From SAR324 cluster bacterium (GTDB taxonomy: Bacteria > SAR324 > NAC60-12), in NCBI GenBank assembly GCA_028281495.1, contig JANQJU010000008.1, forward strand, positions 62,001-126,000: a stretch of 64,000 bases of DNA, read 5' to 3'. Positions 50,218 through 58,779 of the stretch are shown piece by piece (the stretch's first letter is position 1; each line of letters begins with the position of its first letter). Made by a program: the position numbers and the translations under genes. The notes under the pieces were generated by a model that saw nothing but the letters and a program-made list of their open reading frames with translations, was not told where the DNA came from and made no database searches.

Positions 50218-52400
50218 AATACTCATTCAGTATCGTAAAGCGATTGATTCTATACATTCTCATCTTCAGTTCGCTGATTACCTTGGGAACAAGCGTTCTC
50301 CAGCTTTACTGGGATTACTCCAGCGATATGGATGAAATTGAAGATCAGTTGCAACAAATCGAGGCCTCCACCCTCAAAAGTTTAACCAACAGCTTATGGG
50401 ATCTCTACACTCCACAATTGCAACTTCAGTTGAATAGCCTGTTGCAGATGAAAGACATGCAATACGTGGAAGTTCGAAAAGACGACCGAATCTACGCCTC
50501 GGCAGGTGTGTTTAAGACAAATAATATGATCTTGACGACTTTTCCGATGGAATTCGACCGAGAAGGGCAAAAGATCTTAATCGGGGAACTCTTGGTGGTG
50601 ATTAGCAAAGAAGCCGTTTATCAACGCCTCTATGATAAAGTCTTGGTCATTCTTTTTTCCAACTTCATTAAAACACTCCTCGTTTCTGGATTCATCTTCT
50701 TCCTTTTCCAGTTTCTGTTGACCCGTCATTTGACCCGGATTGCCCAACATTTACGCAACTTTTTCCCGGAACAAATGGCTGCGATTCTGACCCTAAACCG
50801 CCGCGAACGAGACGACGAATTGCAGCAAATTGTGGTTGCAATCAATGAAATGAAATCCAATCTCATCCAATCTTACGTTTCTAAAGAATACGTTGAGAAT
50901 ATCCTTCAATCGATGGCAGATCTCCTCATCGTGATTCATCCCGACACCACTATCCAAAAAGTGAACACAACCACCCTGGAGCTATTAGGTTATGCGGAAT
51001 CAGAGCTGCTCGGTAGCCCGATTCGTATCGTGTTTGAAAAGGAGACAAACTCTGAAGAAGCGAACTTTCGGTGGTTTGACCAGCCGGGAAAGCTCCAAAA
51101 TTTAGAGACCACTTTCTTGACAAAAACAGGCAAAAAAATAGACGTCCTGTTTTCAAGCTCCGTCATGAAAAGTAGAGATGGCAAAGTGGAGGGAATTGTA
51201 TGTTTGGCTTCAGACATTTCTCAACAAAAAGAAACCGAACGGCTTCTCCAACAAGAGAAAGAAACCGCAGAATTGGCCAGCCGGGCCAAAACTCAATTTC
51301 TGGCTAACATGAGCCATGAGATTCGCACTCCAATGAACGCGATTCTCGGATTTTCGAACTTATTGTTGCTTCAGCCGGAAGGATTGCCTGACAAGAGCAT
51401 CCGTTATCTCCATAACATTGAATTGAGTGGACAACGGCTTTTAGAGACGATCAACAACATCCTGGATTTGACCAAGATTGAATCGGGCAAAGTGAGCGTT
51501 CATGAAGAAGACTTTGAAATTAGCGTTCTCATCCAAGAAGTCTATCAAATGAACATCGCTCACGCAGAAGAAAAAAAGATACAATATCATAGCTATATTT
51601 CTCCTCAACTGCCGCAATTCATCCGAGGAGATCGTGAGAAGATCGGTCAGATTCTAATCAATCTGCTGGCCAATGCGCTCAAGTACACTTCTGAAGAAAA
51701 ATTCGTCAGCATTCGGGCAGACTTGGAAGGAACGGAATTGGTGTTCTCGATTATCGACACCGGCATCGGAATCCCTCAAGAAAAACAAGAGATCATCTTT
51801 GACTCATTTGAGCAGGTCGATAACACCGTCACCCGTCAATATGAAGGCACGGGGCTTGGCTTGGCTTTGGTGAAACGACTGACCGAATTATTGGAAGGCA
51901 CGGTTTTGCTCGAAAGCACACTCGGAGAAGGCTCTCATTTCACAGTGCGCTTGCCTCTCCATCCTTCCCCTCTCACCTCCAAGCCCACTCAAGACGAACC
52001 TCTTCAAAAGTACCAATTCGATCCAACCCAAGTCATCTTAATGATGGAAGACAATCTAATGAATCAAACCGTCACAAAAGCTATGTTTGAAAAGTTAGGA
52101 TTCACGCTCCAAATCGCCAACAATGGCAAGGAAGGGATTGAAAAAGCCAAAGCCGTACACCCGGATTTGATCCTGATGGACGTGCATATGCCCGAGATGG
52201 ATGGATTTGAAGCCTCTGTTCTTTTACGCCAAATGCCCGAGTTTCAAAAAACCCCTATCGTGATCATCTCGGCTGACGCTTTCAATGAACAAAAACAACG
52301 CGCTTTTGAAATTGGAATTTTTGACTACCTCACCAAACCCCTCAAAATCGATGCGCTGCTTCCCGTCCTCGGCAAATACCTGAGGCAACAGCATCAATGA
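50214..52400 (+). CDS. Hybrid sensor histidine kinase
   Basis: 728 residues. Order: transmembrane helix (10-30), periplasmic sensor (about 31-145), second transmembrane helix, HAMP-like linker, PAS domain (about 230-340), HisKA with the phosphorylated His368 in NMSHEIRTPM, HATPase (about 470-590, GTGLGLALV), and a receiver domain with phospho-acceptor Asp656 (LILMDVHMPEMDG). There is no output DNA-binding domain, so a separate Hpt or regulator must act downstream. Coupled to the solute-binding protein gene by an ATGA overlap. Confidence 0.95.
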   Translation: MKYSFSIVKRLILYILIFSSLITLGTSVLQLYWDYSSDMDEIEDQLQQIEASTLKSLTNSLWDLYTPQLQLQLNSLLQMKDMQYVEVRKDDRIYASAGVFKTNNMILTTFPMEFDREGQKILIGELLVVISKEAVYQRLYDKVLVILFSNFIKTLLVSGFIFFLFQFLLTRHLTRIAQHLRNFFPEQMAAILTLNRRERDDELQQIVVAINEMKSNLIQSYVSKEYVENILQSMADLLIVIHPDTTIQKVNTTTLELLGYAESELLGSPIRIVFEKETNSEEANFRWFDQPGKLQNLETTFLTKTGKKIDVLFSSSVMKSRDGKVEGIVCLASDISQQKETERLLQQEKETAELASRAKTQFLANMSHEIRTPMNAILGFSNLLLLQPEGLPDKSIRYLHNIELSGQRLLETINNILDLTKIESGKVSVHEEDFEISVLIQEVYQMNIAHAEEKKIQYHSYISPQLPQFIRGDREKIGQILINLLANALKYTSEEKFVSIRADLEGTELVFSIIDTGIGIPQEKQEIIFDSFEQVDNTVTRQYEGTGLGLALVKRLTELLEGTVLLESTLGEGSHFTVRLPLHPSPLTSKPTQDEPLQKYQFDPTQVILMMEDNLMNQTVTKAMFEKLGFTLQIANNGKEGIEKAKAVHPDLILMDVHMPEMDGFEASVLLRQMPEFQKTPIVIISADAFNEQKQRAFEIGIFDYLTKPLKIDALLPVLGKYLRQQHQ

Positions 52401-52406
52401 GCAAAC

Positions 52407-54986
52407 TCAGCCGGAATTGGAGTTGGAATTGGAATTAGCATAAGAGTTCGCTTTTTGTTCGGCTTCCAAACCTTCTAGAAACGGTAAAATCCGTAAAAAC
52501 CCCATTGATTTTGCTAGCCCCTTGGCTTGTTCCAGATGACTCTGAAATTGTGACTCATTTCCTTGTACTAACGCCAATGAAGCATATTCCCAATCACAAA
52601 GTGCTTGATACAACCGCATTCCCGAAATGGTTGAGATCAGTTCAGCTTTTACAATATCTTGCTCCGCCTCCCGATATTTCTTTTGATAACGATGGATTCT
52701 AGATCGCATGATAAAGGTACCCGGTAGATATGTCTGGGCGTGAACTTGTTCAAAAAGCTCTATGACTTGATTGGTTTTTGAAAGGACGTCTTCCAACCGT
52801 TCGATGCTGTTGCTATCAAGCGCATCCTGAAAAGCACACCCAACCAGGGTCAACTGTGCCAATGCTTGATCCAAAACATTGGCGTATGAGCGTTGCAATG
52901 CGGCTTCTGCTCTTATTTTAGCGCCTTCTCGATCATGTTCATCAAACAACATGCTACAAAAATGCCGTCCTAAAACAGAATACAGACACTCTACCTCTGG
53001 TTGAATTTTTCGTTGTAATTCTTCTGCTTCAGTGAAGAGCATTAAGGCCCTTTTGGAATCTCCCATGTGATGACGACAACGGGCCAAAGTACAAATCCGT
53101 GTGATTTCCAACCAGCCTTGGCCCACACTCGGAATACTTTGCGCCAGGTTTAGTGCTTCCTCAATGTTTCCGGTTAGCAGCGCAATATCACAAAGTTGGA
53201 CTTGGATGAGTGGCTGACTATCCAAATTCAAATGAATGTTATGCAATACAACATCCTCAAAAACGACTTTTGCCTCTGAGAGCCGCCCCAAATGTATTAA
53301 ATGACTCCCGACCACACTTATCAAAAAAAATTTATCTTCCTCAGACAATTTTGTGTTGAAAAACGCCGGATCTAAATCTAGCTCTTCAACATTTTTAGTT
53401 TTTTCTTCTGATAGGTCCTCCGAGGAGCGCACACGCCGTTTAAAACCCGACCACGGTTCTTCAAAAAAATGAGTCAACGCTTTCAATTCCTGATTCACCA
53501 ATCCCAAGACCTTAGTGGACCAATATTCATTGCCTCGGCATATCCGTTCCCAGTAGATGTTTTGGAGCACCTCACCACTTTTTCCCGCCGCTATGCCATG
53601 CTCCATTGCTTTATACAATGCCTCGATATCTTGAGAAGACGCCGGGAAACGGTCATTGGGCAAATTGGAATAAAACGAAAACAGTCGACTGTGGATTTCT
53701 TTCTGCCAGGCTCCTTCAGCAATATTAAAGTGTTCAATTCTGATTTCATAATAGTAGTTCAGATATGATTTAAAAACTGAATCTAATCGATTGGGCTGGC
53801 CTGTCCGTGGGGTAGCTAAACTCAGGTTTTGCAACAAAGAAATCACAGCTCGAACGTCTACTTGGAGTGCTTTTGGATCTGTTCCGACTCCAGCCAGTGG
53901 AAGGGCAGTGAGCAAAGGAAATAGTTTTTGGAAATGTGGACCAATGATGTGCAATGCTAAAAATAGGGAACTAGCGGGAAATGTACTAATGCCCTTCAAA
54001 TAAGCAAACATCCTTTCCATAGAAGGTTCATCCCATTTTTCCGGCACATGCAGCCCCTGGATTTTGTCGCGCTGCCTCAGATCGCCTTCGAATTTTTCAA
54101 TCAGCTGGGAACTAAGCAATTGAAGGGCTTCGGGATGCCCTTCCCATTCCTCAACCGCTGTAATGAACGCATCTGAAGCTCCCCGAACTCCATTGTGTTT
54201 GAGGATCTGAACTCCAGCTTCCGATGCTAAGGGTCCGAGTGTGATCCGCCGAAACCCCAAATTAATGGATTCTGCCAACACAGACGCCCCCCACCGGGTT
54301 GTGATCACACAAAACCCTTGCTGAGATGCCCTCCGACTCAATTTGAAGATTTCGGAAAGTTTTTCGAATTGCAGGCTTCCCCTTCCATCCAACGGGTAGC
54401 TTAAAAAAATTTCAGCGCCTTCGATAATAGTTAACAGATTCATGAAGGTCGATCCCACCTTCTGGGATTCAACCATTTCCTCCACTTCTGTTTGTAAAAG
54501 CTTGAGTTGCAACTCAACGTCTTTATGCGGCAAGGTACTGAAATTACCTATTGCGATATTAGTGGTTGCTTCACCGCGATCTTGTCTCAAGTCTTCCAAC
54601 CAAGATTGGACCAGTGCAGTCTTTCCTATCCCGCCGATCCCTTCAATAATGAGAAACGAGGTATCAGGGTCGGCCCAAGCTTGGTGAAGCATTTCCTTTT
54701 CAGCTTCTCGACCAAAAAAGTGGAAATCCATGTCCTCCAAATCATCAAGATCCAGAATGCTATAAACTGCTTGATGTCTCGCCTGCTTTTCACGAGAAGC
54801 TTTAGACACATCAGCATCTTTCGTCTGCTTTTCACGAGGGGCTTTAGACACATCAGCATCTGTCGCTTGCTTCTCACGAGGAGCTTTAGACACATCAGCA
54901 TCTGTTGCTTGCTTCTCACGAGGAGCTTTAGACACATCAGCATCTGTTGCTTGCTTTTCAGGTGGAGGATCAATAACGCTAGGCAT
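52407..54986 (-). CDS. STAND-like NTPase with helical repeat C-terminus
   Basis: 859 residues. Residues 10-65 are four copies of a 14-residue repeat (EKQATDADVSKAPR type). A P-loop NTPase domain begins near 90 (FFGREAEKEML) with Walker A GIGGIGKT at 116-123. The pattern FxGRxxE followed by GxGGIGKT is that of the STAND/NB-ARC class. Residues from about 430 on are helical TPR-like repeats, and the end is Asn/Ser-rich (NSNSNSNSG). STAND proteins oligomerise on sensing a signal. It is preceded seven bases upstream by a KAP NTPase gene, so one operon. A defence role is plausible, not proven. Confidence 0.75.
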   Translation of the reverse strand: MPSVIDPPPEKQATDADVSKAPREKQATDADVSKAPREKQATDADVSKAPREKQTKDADVSKASREKQARHQAVYSILDLDDLEDMDFHFFGREAEKEMLHQAWADPDTSFLIIEGIGGIGKTALVQSWLEDLRQDRGEATTNIAIGNFSTLPHKDVELQLKLLQTEVEEMVESQKVGSTFMNLLTIIEGAEIFLSYPLDGRGSLQFEKLSEIFKLSRRASQQGFCVITTRWGASVLAESINLGFRRITLGPLASEAGVQILKHNGVRGASDAFITAVEEWEGHPEALQLLSSQLIEKFEGDLRQRDKIQGLHVPEKWDEPSMERMFAYLKGISTFPASSLFLALHIIGPHFQKLFPLLTALPLAGVGTDPKALQVDVRAVISLLQNLSLATPRTGQPNRLDSVFKSYLNYYYEIRIEHFNIAEGAWQKEIHSRLFSFYSNLPNDRFPASSQDIEALYKAMEHGIAAGKSGEVLQNIYWERICRGNEYWSTKVLGLVNQELKALTHFFEEPWSGFKRRVRSSEDLSEEKTKNVEELDLDPAFFNTKLSEEDKFFLISVVGSHLIHLGRLSEAKVVFEDVVLHNIHLNLDSQPLIQVQLCDIALLTGNIEEALNLAQSIPSVGQGWLEITRICTLARCRHHMGDSKRALMLFTEAEELQRKIQPEVECLYSVLGRHFCSMLFDEHDREGAKIRAEAALQRSYANVLDQALAQLTLVGCAFQDALDSNSIERLEDVLSKTNQVIELFEQVHAQTYLPGTFIMRSRIHRYQKKYREAEQDIVKAELISTISGMRLYQALCDWEYASLALVQGNESQFQSHLEQAKGLAKSMGFLRILPFLEGLEAEQKANSYANSNSNSNSG
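54792..54959. repeat. 42-bp tandem repeat, four copies
   Basis: Four in-frame 42-bp units code for residues 10-65 of the STAND-like protein. The three copies nearest the gene start are nearly identical; the fourth differs at a few codons. A partial fifth copy (EKQAR) follows. Confidence 0.95.
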
Positions 54987-54993
54987 ACACTCC

Positions 54994-57669
54994 TCAATCC
55001 GTTCGGTTGATTAGTTGCGCAAGGTCCTTTCCAGAATGGAAAGAATACCGGGCGACGGTGGGAATCCATTGTCTCAATTGGTTCGTTTCAGGGGATAGCT
55101 GAGATACTTTTTGAAAAGTGTGCAATCCGTTTTGCAATCGGAGCCATTCGTTGGCTTCCGGTTTGGGAAAAGATTCCTTCCAATGATTGTTATGCAGACT
55201 TTTGTTTCGTTCTAGAGGCTTAGGAGTCATACCAGGAAGGCCTTCCGTCCAAAAATCGTCGGTTTTCCGCTGTTTGAGTTGCTTTAATATAACGGAAGAC
55301 AAGGTTGGAAAACCCACCACGATTGCCAACAAGAGCAGCAGCCCTGGGTAGCTTCCGGGGTCTTCCGTTCCTCCTCGCAGCTTTTCTATCTGTGGTGGAG
55401 TGAGGGTTGCCCGAATGAGCCGGTAAATATTGATAAGACGCTTGGTTATACGAGGAGAAGCGAGGAGCGGGAAGAGGTATTGGAGGCATTTCAGTTCATC
55501 TTCGGTGATCTTCAAGTTGGTTGGATTCAGATCAATCCCTGTTTTCTCCTCCTTAAAATCGGCAACGCTTTCTTCTTCCATCTCGCGAAAATGGCGAAGT
55601 CGATTTTCCAACGCATCGATTTGCTGTTGGAGTTTTGTACTCTCGGCCAGAATATTGGGATCCGGTCGAACTCCTTTTGTCGGTTTTTCACCACCACCCT
55701 CCCCCGAACGACTTGGAGTGGCTTCGCGTGTCTTATTCTCGACCGCGTCTTGGATTTCTTTTGCAACGTCAGAATCGGGAACCGGGTCTGTTTCGATCTC
55801 CACCAGTCGTTCGATCAGTTTTTGATAACCGGCTGCTGGCATCGGATTTAATGCAAAGGGAATCTGAAAAATCTTTTCCAAGTAGTTTTGTGGTGTAGAA
55901 AACCAGCTTCCTAAGTGTTCAGGAGAATTGGGAGAATCTTCATGACTCAGGGCGAGGAAATTGGAATAGTGCTGCTGTAGAGAACGCAGCAACCATCGAG
56001 AATCCACGGCAACCACGACCACAAACAGTTTGAAAGCCAGCAACAAATGGGTGGCCTGCAAAACTTCCACCACCCGATCTGGCGGACATCGGTCCAAGTC
56101 ATCGATGTAGAGAATAATCCGATCAATTTGGGCTGTTTCAGATTCTTGTGAGGCCTCCGATGGTTCTGACGAATCGGTTTCTTGAGACGAATGACTTCGC
56201 TCGTCCTGTTCCGCTTTCAGCAGTTGTTCTAAATTTTCGAAATCCTTGCGAATCAACGAAACAATCCCCAATTGGTTCTTGTAGTCATGACTCCCGCTGC
56301 GTTCTTCAATGAATCGATACAAGCGTCGACCGCTTTGGATTTCTTGAATTTCTTTTTCCAACGTGATCACTTCATCGCTCAACCGCAGCAAGATGTGGTC
56401 TTCTTTGCGTATCTGGGCTTCCAACTCGACCAACATTTCTTCGCATTCGGCCAAATTTTGTTTCCGTTGATTTTCCGCTTCAGTGCGGATGCGTGTCACC
56501 GTTAATTCGAGTTTTTGCAAGGTGTTGTTCACAGTTCCTGACGCTCTTGTACAAAAACGCAACACACTCACTAAAAATCCACTGCCTAAGACGCCACTGC
56601 CTACAAAAGAAGCCTGCAATTTCCAAGAATCGGGCCAGGAGGATATCAAGTAAGGAATCAGCGCCACCCCACCGAGTAAGACTACGAAACACGCCAAAAA
56701 CCACCAAATCTTTCTTCCGTACAGGTCGTTCAACGATTTCCAAATCGCAACCGTTCGCTTCTTCCATCCAATCCCTGTTTTCACTACCGTTTCGAAATCT
56801 TGATTTATGGGAAACAGATTCTCCCATCCGGCTCCCTTCAACACGTCGTGAAGTTGCGACTTTGCTCCAGAAGCTTCCAGCACACTTAGGAATACGGAAG
56901 GTGCGGTCAATTCTTCCTGCCGTCGGCGTTGAAACAGCTTTTTCTTTTGGATGTCTTTTATCTTGTTTTGCTGATCCAGCGTAGTCGCTTCGAGGTGGCT
57001 TTTTCGCTGATCAGCCTCTGCTTGAAGTTTTTTGGTTGAGGCCAGATTTTTAAATAGATGCTGACGTTGTTCTTCTAACGTCTGTTCCGGCTTCACCTCT
57101 TTGGCCAACGTTTCGAAAATATGATGCGTCAAGCTAGCCCAAAGATTGGCATCAATGTAATGCCACGCGTTAAAAACAATTGGCACGACCCGGTCACAAA
57201 ATGCGGGTTCCGGGGGTTGGGTCTCCGAGTTGGAACTTTGGGTGCTTATCGCCTCCTGCTCCTTTTTCACCCGTTTGACTTCCTCGGTGATTTCTTCAAT
57301 GTATTCCCGCATCTGACGCATGAAAAAGCTCTTGCCCGATCCCCAATCTCCAAACAAACCGATGGAGAGGGGAGGCTGTACTGATTTGGCGATCATCACA
57401 GAACACAATGCTTTCACATCGTTGCTCATGTTCAGGTCATCGGGTCCTTCTTCACTATCGGCATCATAGCCTGCCAAATTTTCAGGGAGGTCCGTTTCTT
57501 GTGGGGACTGTACTTGGGGTTCTTTTGAGGGGTGAATCGGTGTAGGAAAATCTTCACGTCCAACCAAATTCACCCCATAAAACGAACTTTCTATTGGAGG
57601 CAGGCGAGGCTCCAATAAGGGGGCTTCATCAATCGGATAAATTTGGATCGAATCGGACGGCATTGTCAT
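54994..57669 (-). CDS. KAP-family P-loop NTPase, membrane-associated
   Basis: 891 residues. After a Pro-rich N-terminus, Walker A GDWGSGKS is at 107-114. The KAP family has a long insert between Walker A and B, here coiled coil with two transmembrane helices (WWFLACFVVLLGGVALIPYL and a second soon after). Walker B is IILYIDDLDRC, followed by VVVVAVDSRWLL. KAP NTPases include PifA of the F plasmid and other phage-exclusion proteins. The gene is directly upstream of the STAND-like gene. The start could also be the second ATG two codons later. Confidence 0.85.
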   Translation of the reverse strand: MTMPSDSIQIYPIDEAPLLEPRLPPIESSFYGVNLVGREDFPTPIHPSKEPQVQSPQETDLPENLAGYDADSEEGPDDLNMSNDVKALCSVMIAKSVQPPLSIGLFGDWGSGKSFFMRQMREYIEEITEEVKRVKKEQEAISTQSSNSETQPPEPAFCDRVVPIVFNAWHYIDANLWASLTHHIFETLAKEVKPEQTLEEQRQHLFKNLASTKKLQAEADQRKSHLEATTLDQQNKIKDIQKKKLFQRRRQEELTAPSVFLSVLEASGAKSQLHDVLKGAGWENLFPINQDFETVVKTGIGWKKRTVAIWKSLNDLYGRKIWWFLACFVVLLGGVALIPYLISSWPDSWKLQASFVGSGVLGSGFLVSVLRFCTRASGTVNNTLQKLELTVTRIRTEAENQRKQNLAECEEMLVELEAQIRKEDHILLRLSDEVITLEKEIQEIQSGRRLYRFIEERSGSHDYKNQLGIVSLIRKDFENLEQLLKAEQDERSHSSQETDSSEPSEASQESETAQIDRIILYIDDLDRCPPDRVVEVLQATHLLLAFKLFVVVVAVDSRWLLRSLQQHYSNFLALSHEDSPNSPEHLGSWFSTPQNYLEKIFQIPFALNPMPAAGYQKLIERLVEIETDPVPDSDVAKEIQDAVENKTREATPSRSGEGGGEKPTKGVRPDPNILAESTKLQQQIDALENRLRHFREMEEESVADFKEEKTGIDLNPTNLKITEDELKCLQYLFPLLASPRITKRLINIYRLIRATLTPPQIEKLRGGTEDPGSYPGLLLLLAIVVGFPTLSSVILKQLKQRKTDDFWTEGLPGMTPKPLERNKSLHNNHWKESFPKPEANEWLRLQNGLHTFQKVSQLSPETNQLRQWIPTVARYSFHSGKDLAQLINRTD

Positions 57670-58172
57670 TCATCGAAAAAGGGGTGAAGGGAAGTACCTG
57701 CAAGCCTATCAAAAAATTCATTTGAGGGGGGCATTTTGTCTCCTTGGTTGATTAGTTATTGTCTGGTGCTCAAGCCATTCCGAACTCATCCATTTGATAT
57801 TTTGAGGTTACCCTGCGATTCACAAGAAATCTGAAGCAGCGTACCGTGTTGAATTCTATTACTATATCGTAATAAAATCTTATATTCGATGTTAGCAAAT
57901 CTGCCAATTTGATGACGGTTATCAGATTTAGTAATGGGACGCAACGGCTTTCTGGAATAAACTCAATCGACAAAAATCGTTTTCCGATTCAATTGATCAT
58001 CCGACAATTTGCTTGCATTCCCAGGTAGAATTTTTTCATAATGCTGCAAATTTATTATGGGACAGGGATCATTGTACGATTTCGGTTGATTCTGTAATTT
58101 TCACCTCTGGAATGACACCGATCAACAACTGGAAATTATTTGTGAACCCTCATTGTAAAAAGTGAAATCAAT
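57670..58172. other. Intergenic region
   Basis: Between the divergent KAP gene and the acyl carrier protein gene. A 67-residue minus-strand frame (57770-57973) has no ribosome-binding site or domain. I see no confident promoter or terminator. Confidence 0.5.
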
Positions 58173-58424
58173 ATGTGGAACCGAGAAACCATTAGTGAAA
58201 AAGTGATCGACGCGCTTAAGGAAACGGGATTTGATGAAGTGCCACTGACTCTCACCACCAATCTCTATGACGACTTGGATGTGGACAGTATCGATGTCGT
58301 CGATCTTCGAGTGAACCTAGAAGAGAGCTTTGAAATCATACTCAATGAAGATGACATTCGAGCCATCCAAACAGTGGAAGACGTAGTGTCTATGATTGAA
58401 CAAAAACTCCAAAATCCTGCATGA
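58173..58424 (+). CDS. Acyl carrier protein
   Basis: 83 residues, one ACP domain. Ser39 in DLDVDSIDVVDL is the phosphopantetheine attachment site (the usual form is D-S-L; here D-S-I). The stop overlaps the next start as ATGA. First gene of a short biosynthetic operon. The Sfp-type transferase at 9245-10051 could activate it. Confidence 0.92.
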   Translation: MWNRETISEKVIDALKETGFDEVPLTLTTNLYDDLDVDSIDVVDLRVNLEESFEIILNEDDIRAIQTVEDVVSMIEQKLQNPA

Positions 58425-58765
58425 AGTTCCCTCACGTCTTAGAAACCTTGCCCACCGAAGTCGGACGATGCCTCACCTTGCAGGTTCCTCCCAACCTTTT
58501 GTATCTCCAAGGACATTTTCCCGAAATGCCAGTGGTTCCCGGAGTGGTTCAGTTACACTGGGTTATGGAGGTACTGGAAGACCTCTTAGAAACCTCAATT
58601 GAAACCAAAAAAATGGAGGCGGTCAAATTTCGAGAACCCCTTTTGCCAGGATCCCACTTCCATTTAGAAGTTCGCCAAACGGATGACCATACGTGGAGTT
58701 TTCGTTTGTGGTATGAGCAACAGAAATTCTCTTCCGGACGAGTGCTACTGAGTGGCGCACTTTGA
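58421..58765 (+). CDS. Hotdog-fold dehydratase, ApeI/FabZ-like
   Basis: 114 residues. The segment LQGHFPEMPVVPGVVQLHWVM has the catalytic His32 of FabZ/ApeI-type 3-hydroxyacyl-ACP dehydratases. It is short but complete for this family. It is coupled by ATGA overlap to the ACP gene upstream. Likely acts on ACP-bound intermediates. Confidence 0.82.
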   Translation: MKFPHVLETLPTEVGRCLTLQVPPNLLYLQGHFPEMPVVPGVVQLHWVMEVLEDLLETSIETKKMEAVKFREPLLPGSHFHLEVRQTDDHTWSFRLWYEQQKFSSGRVLLSGAL

Positions 58766-58779
58766 GCAGAAAAGGGCCG

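Noticed and set aside
57770..57973. 67-residue minus-strand ORF
   Set aside because: No ribosome-binding site and no domain.
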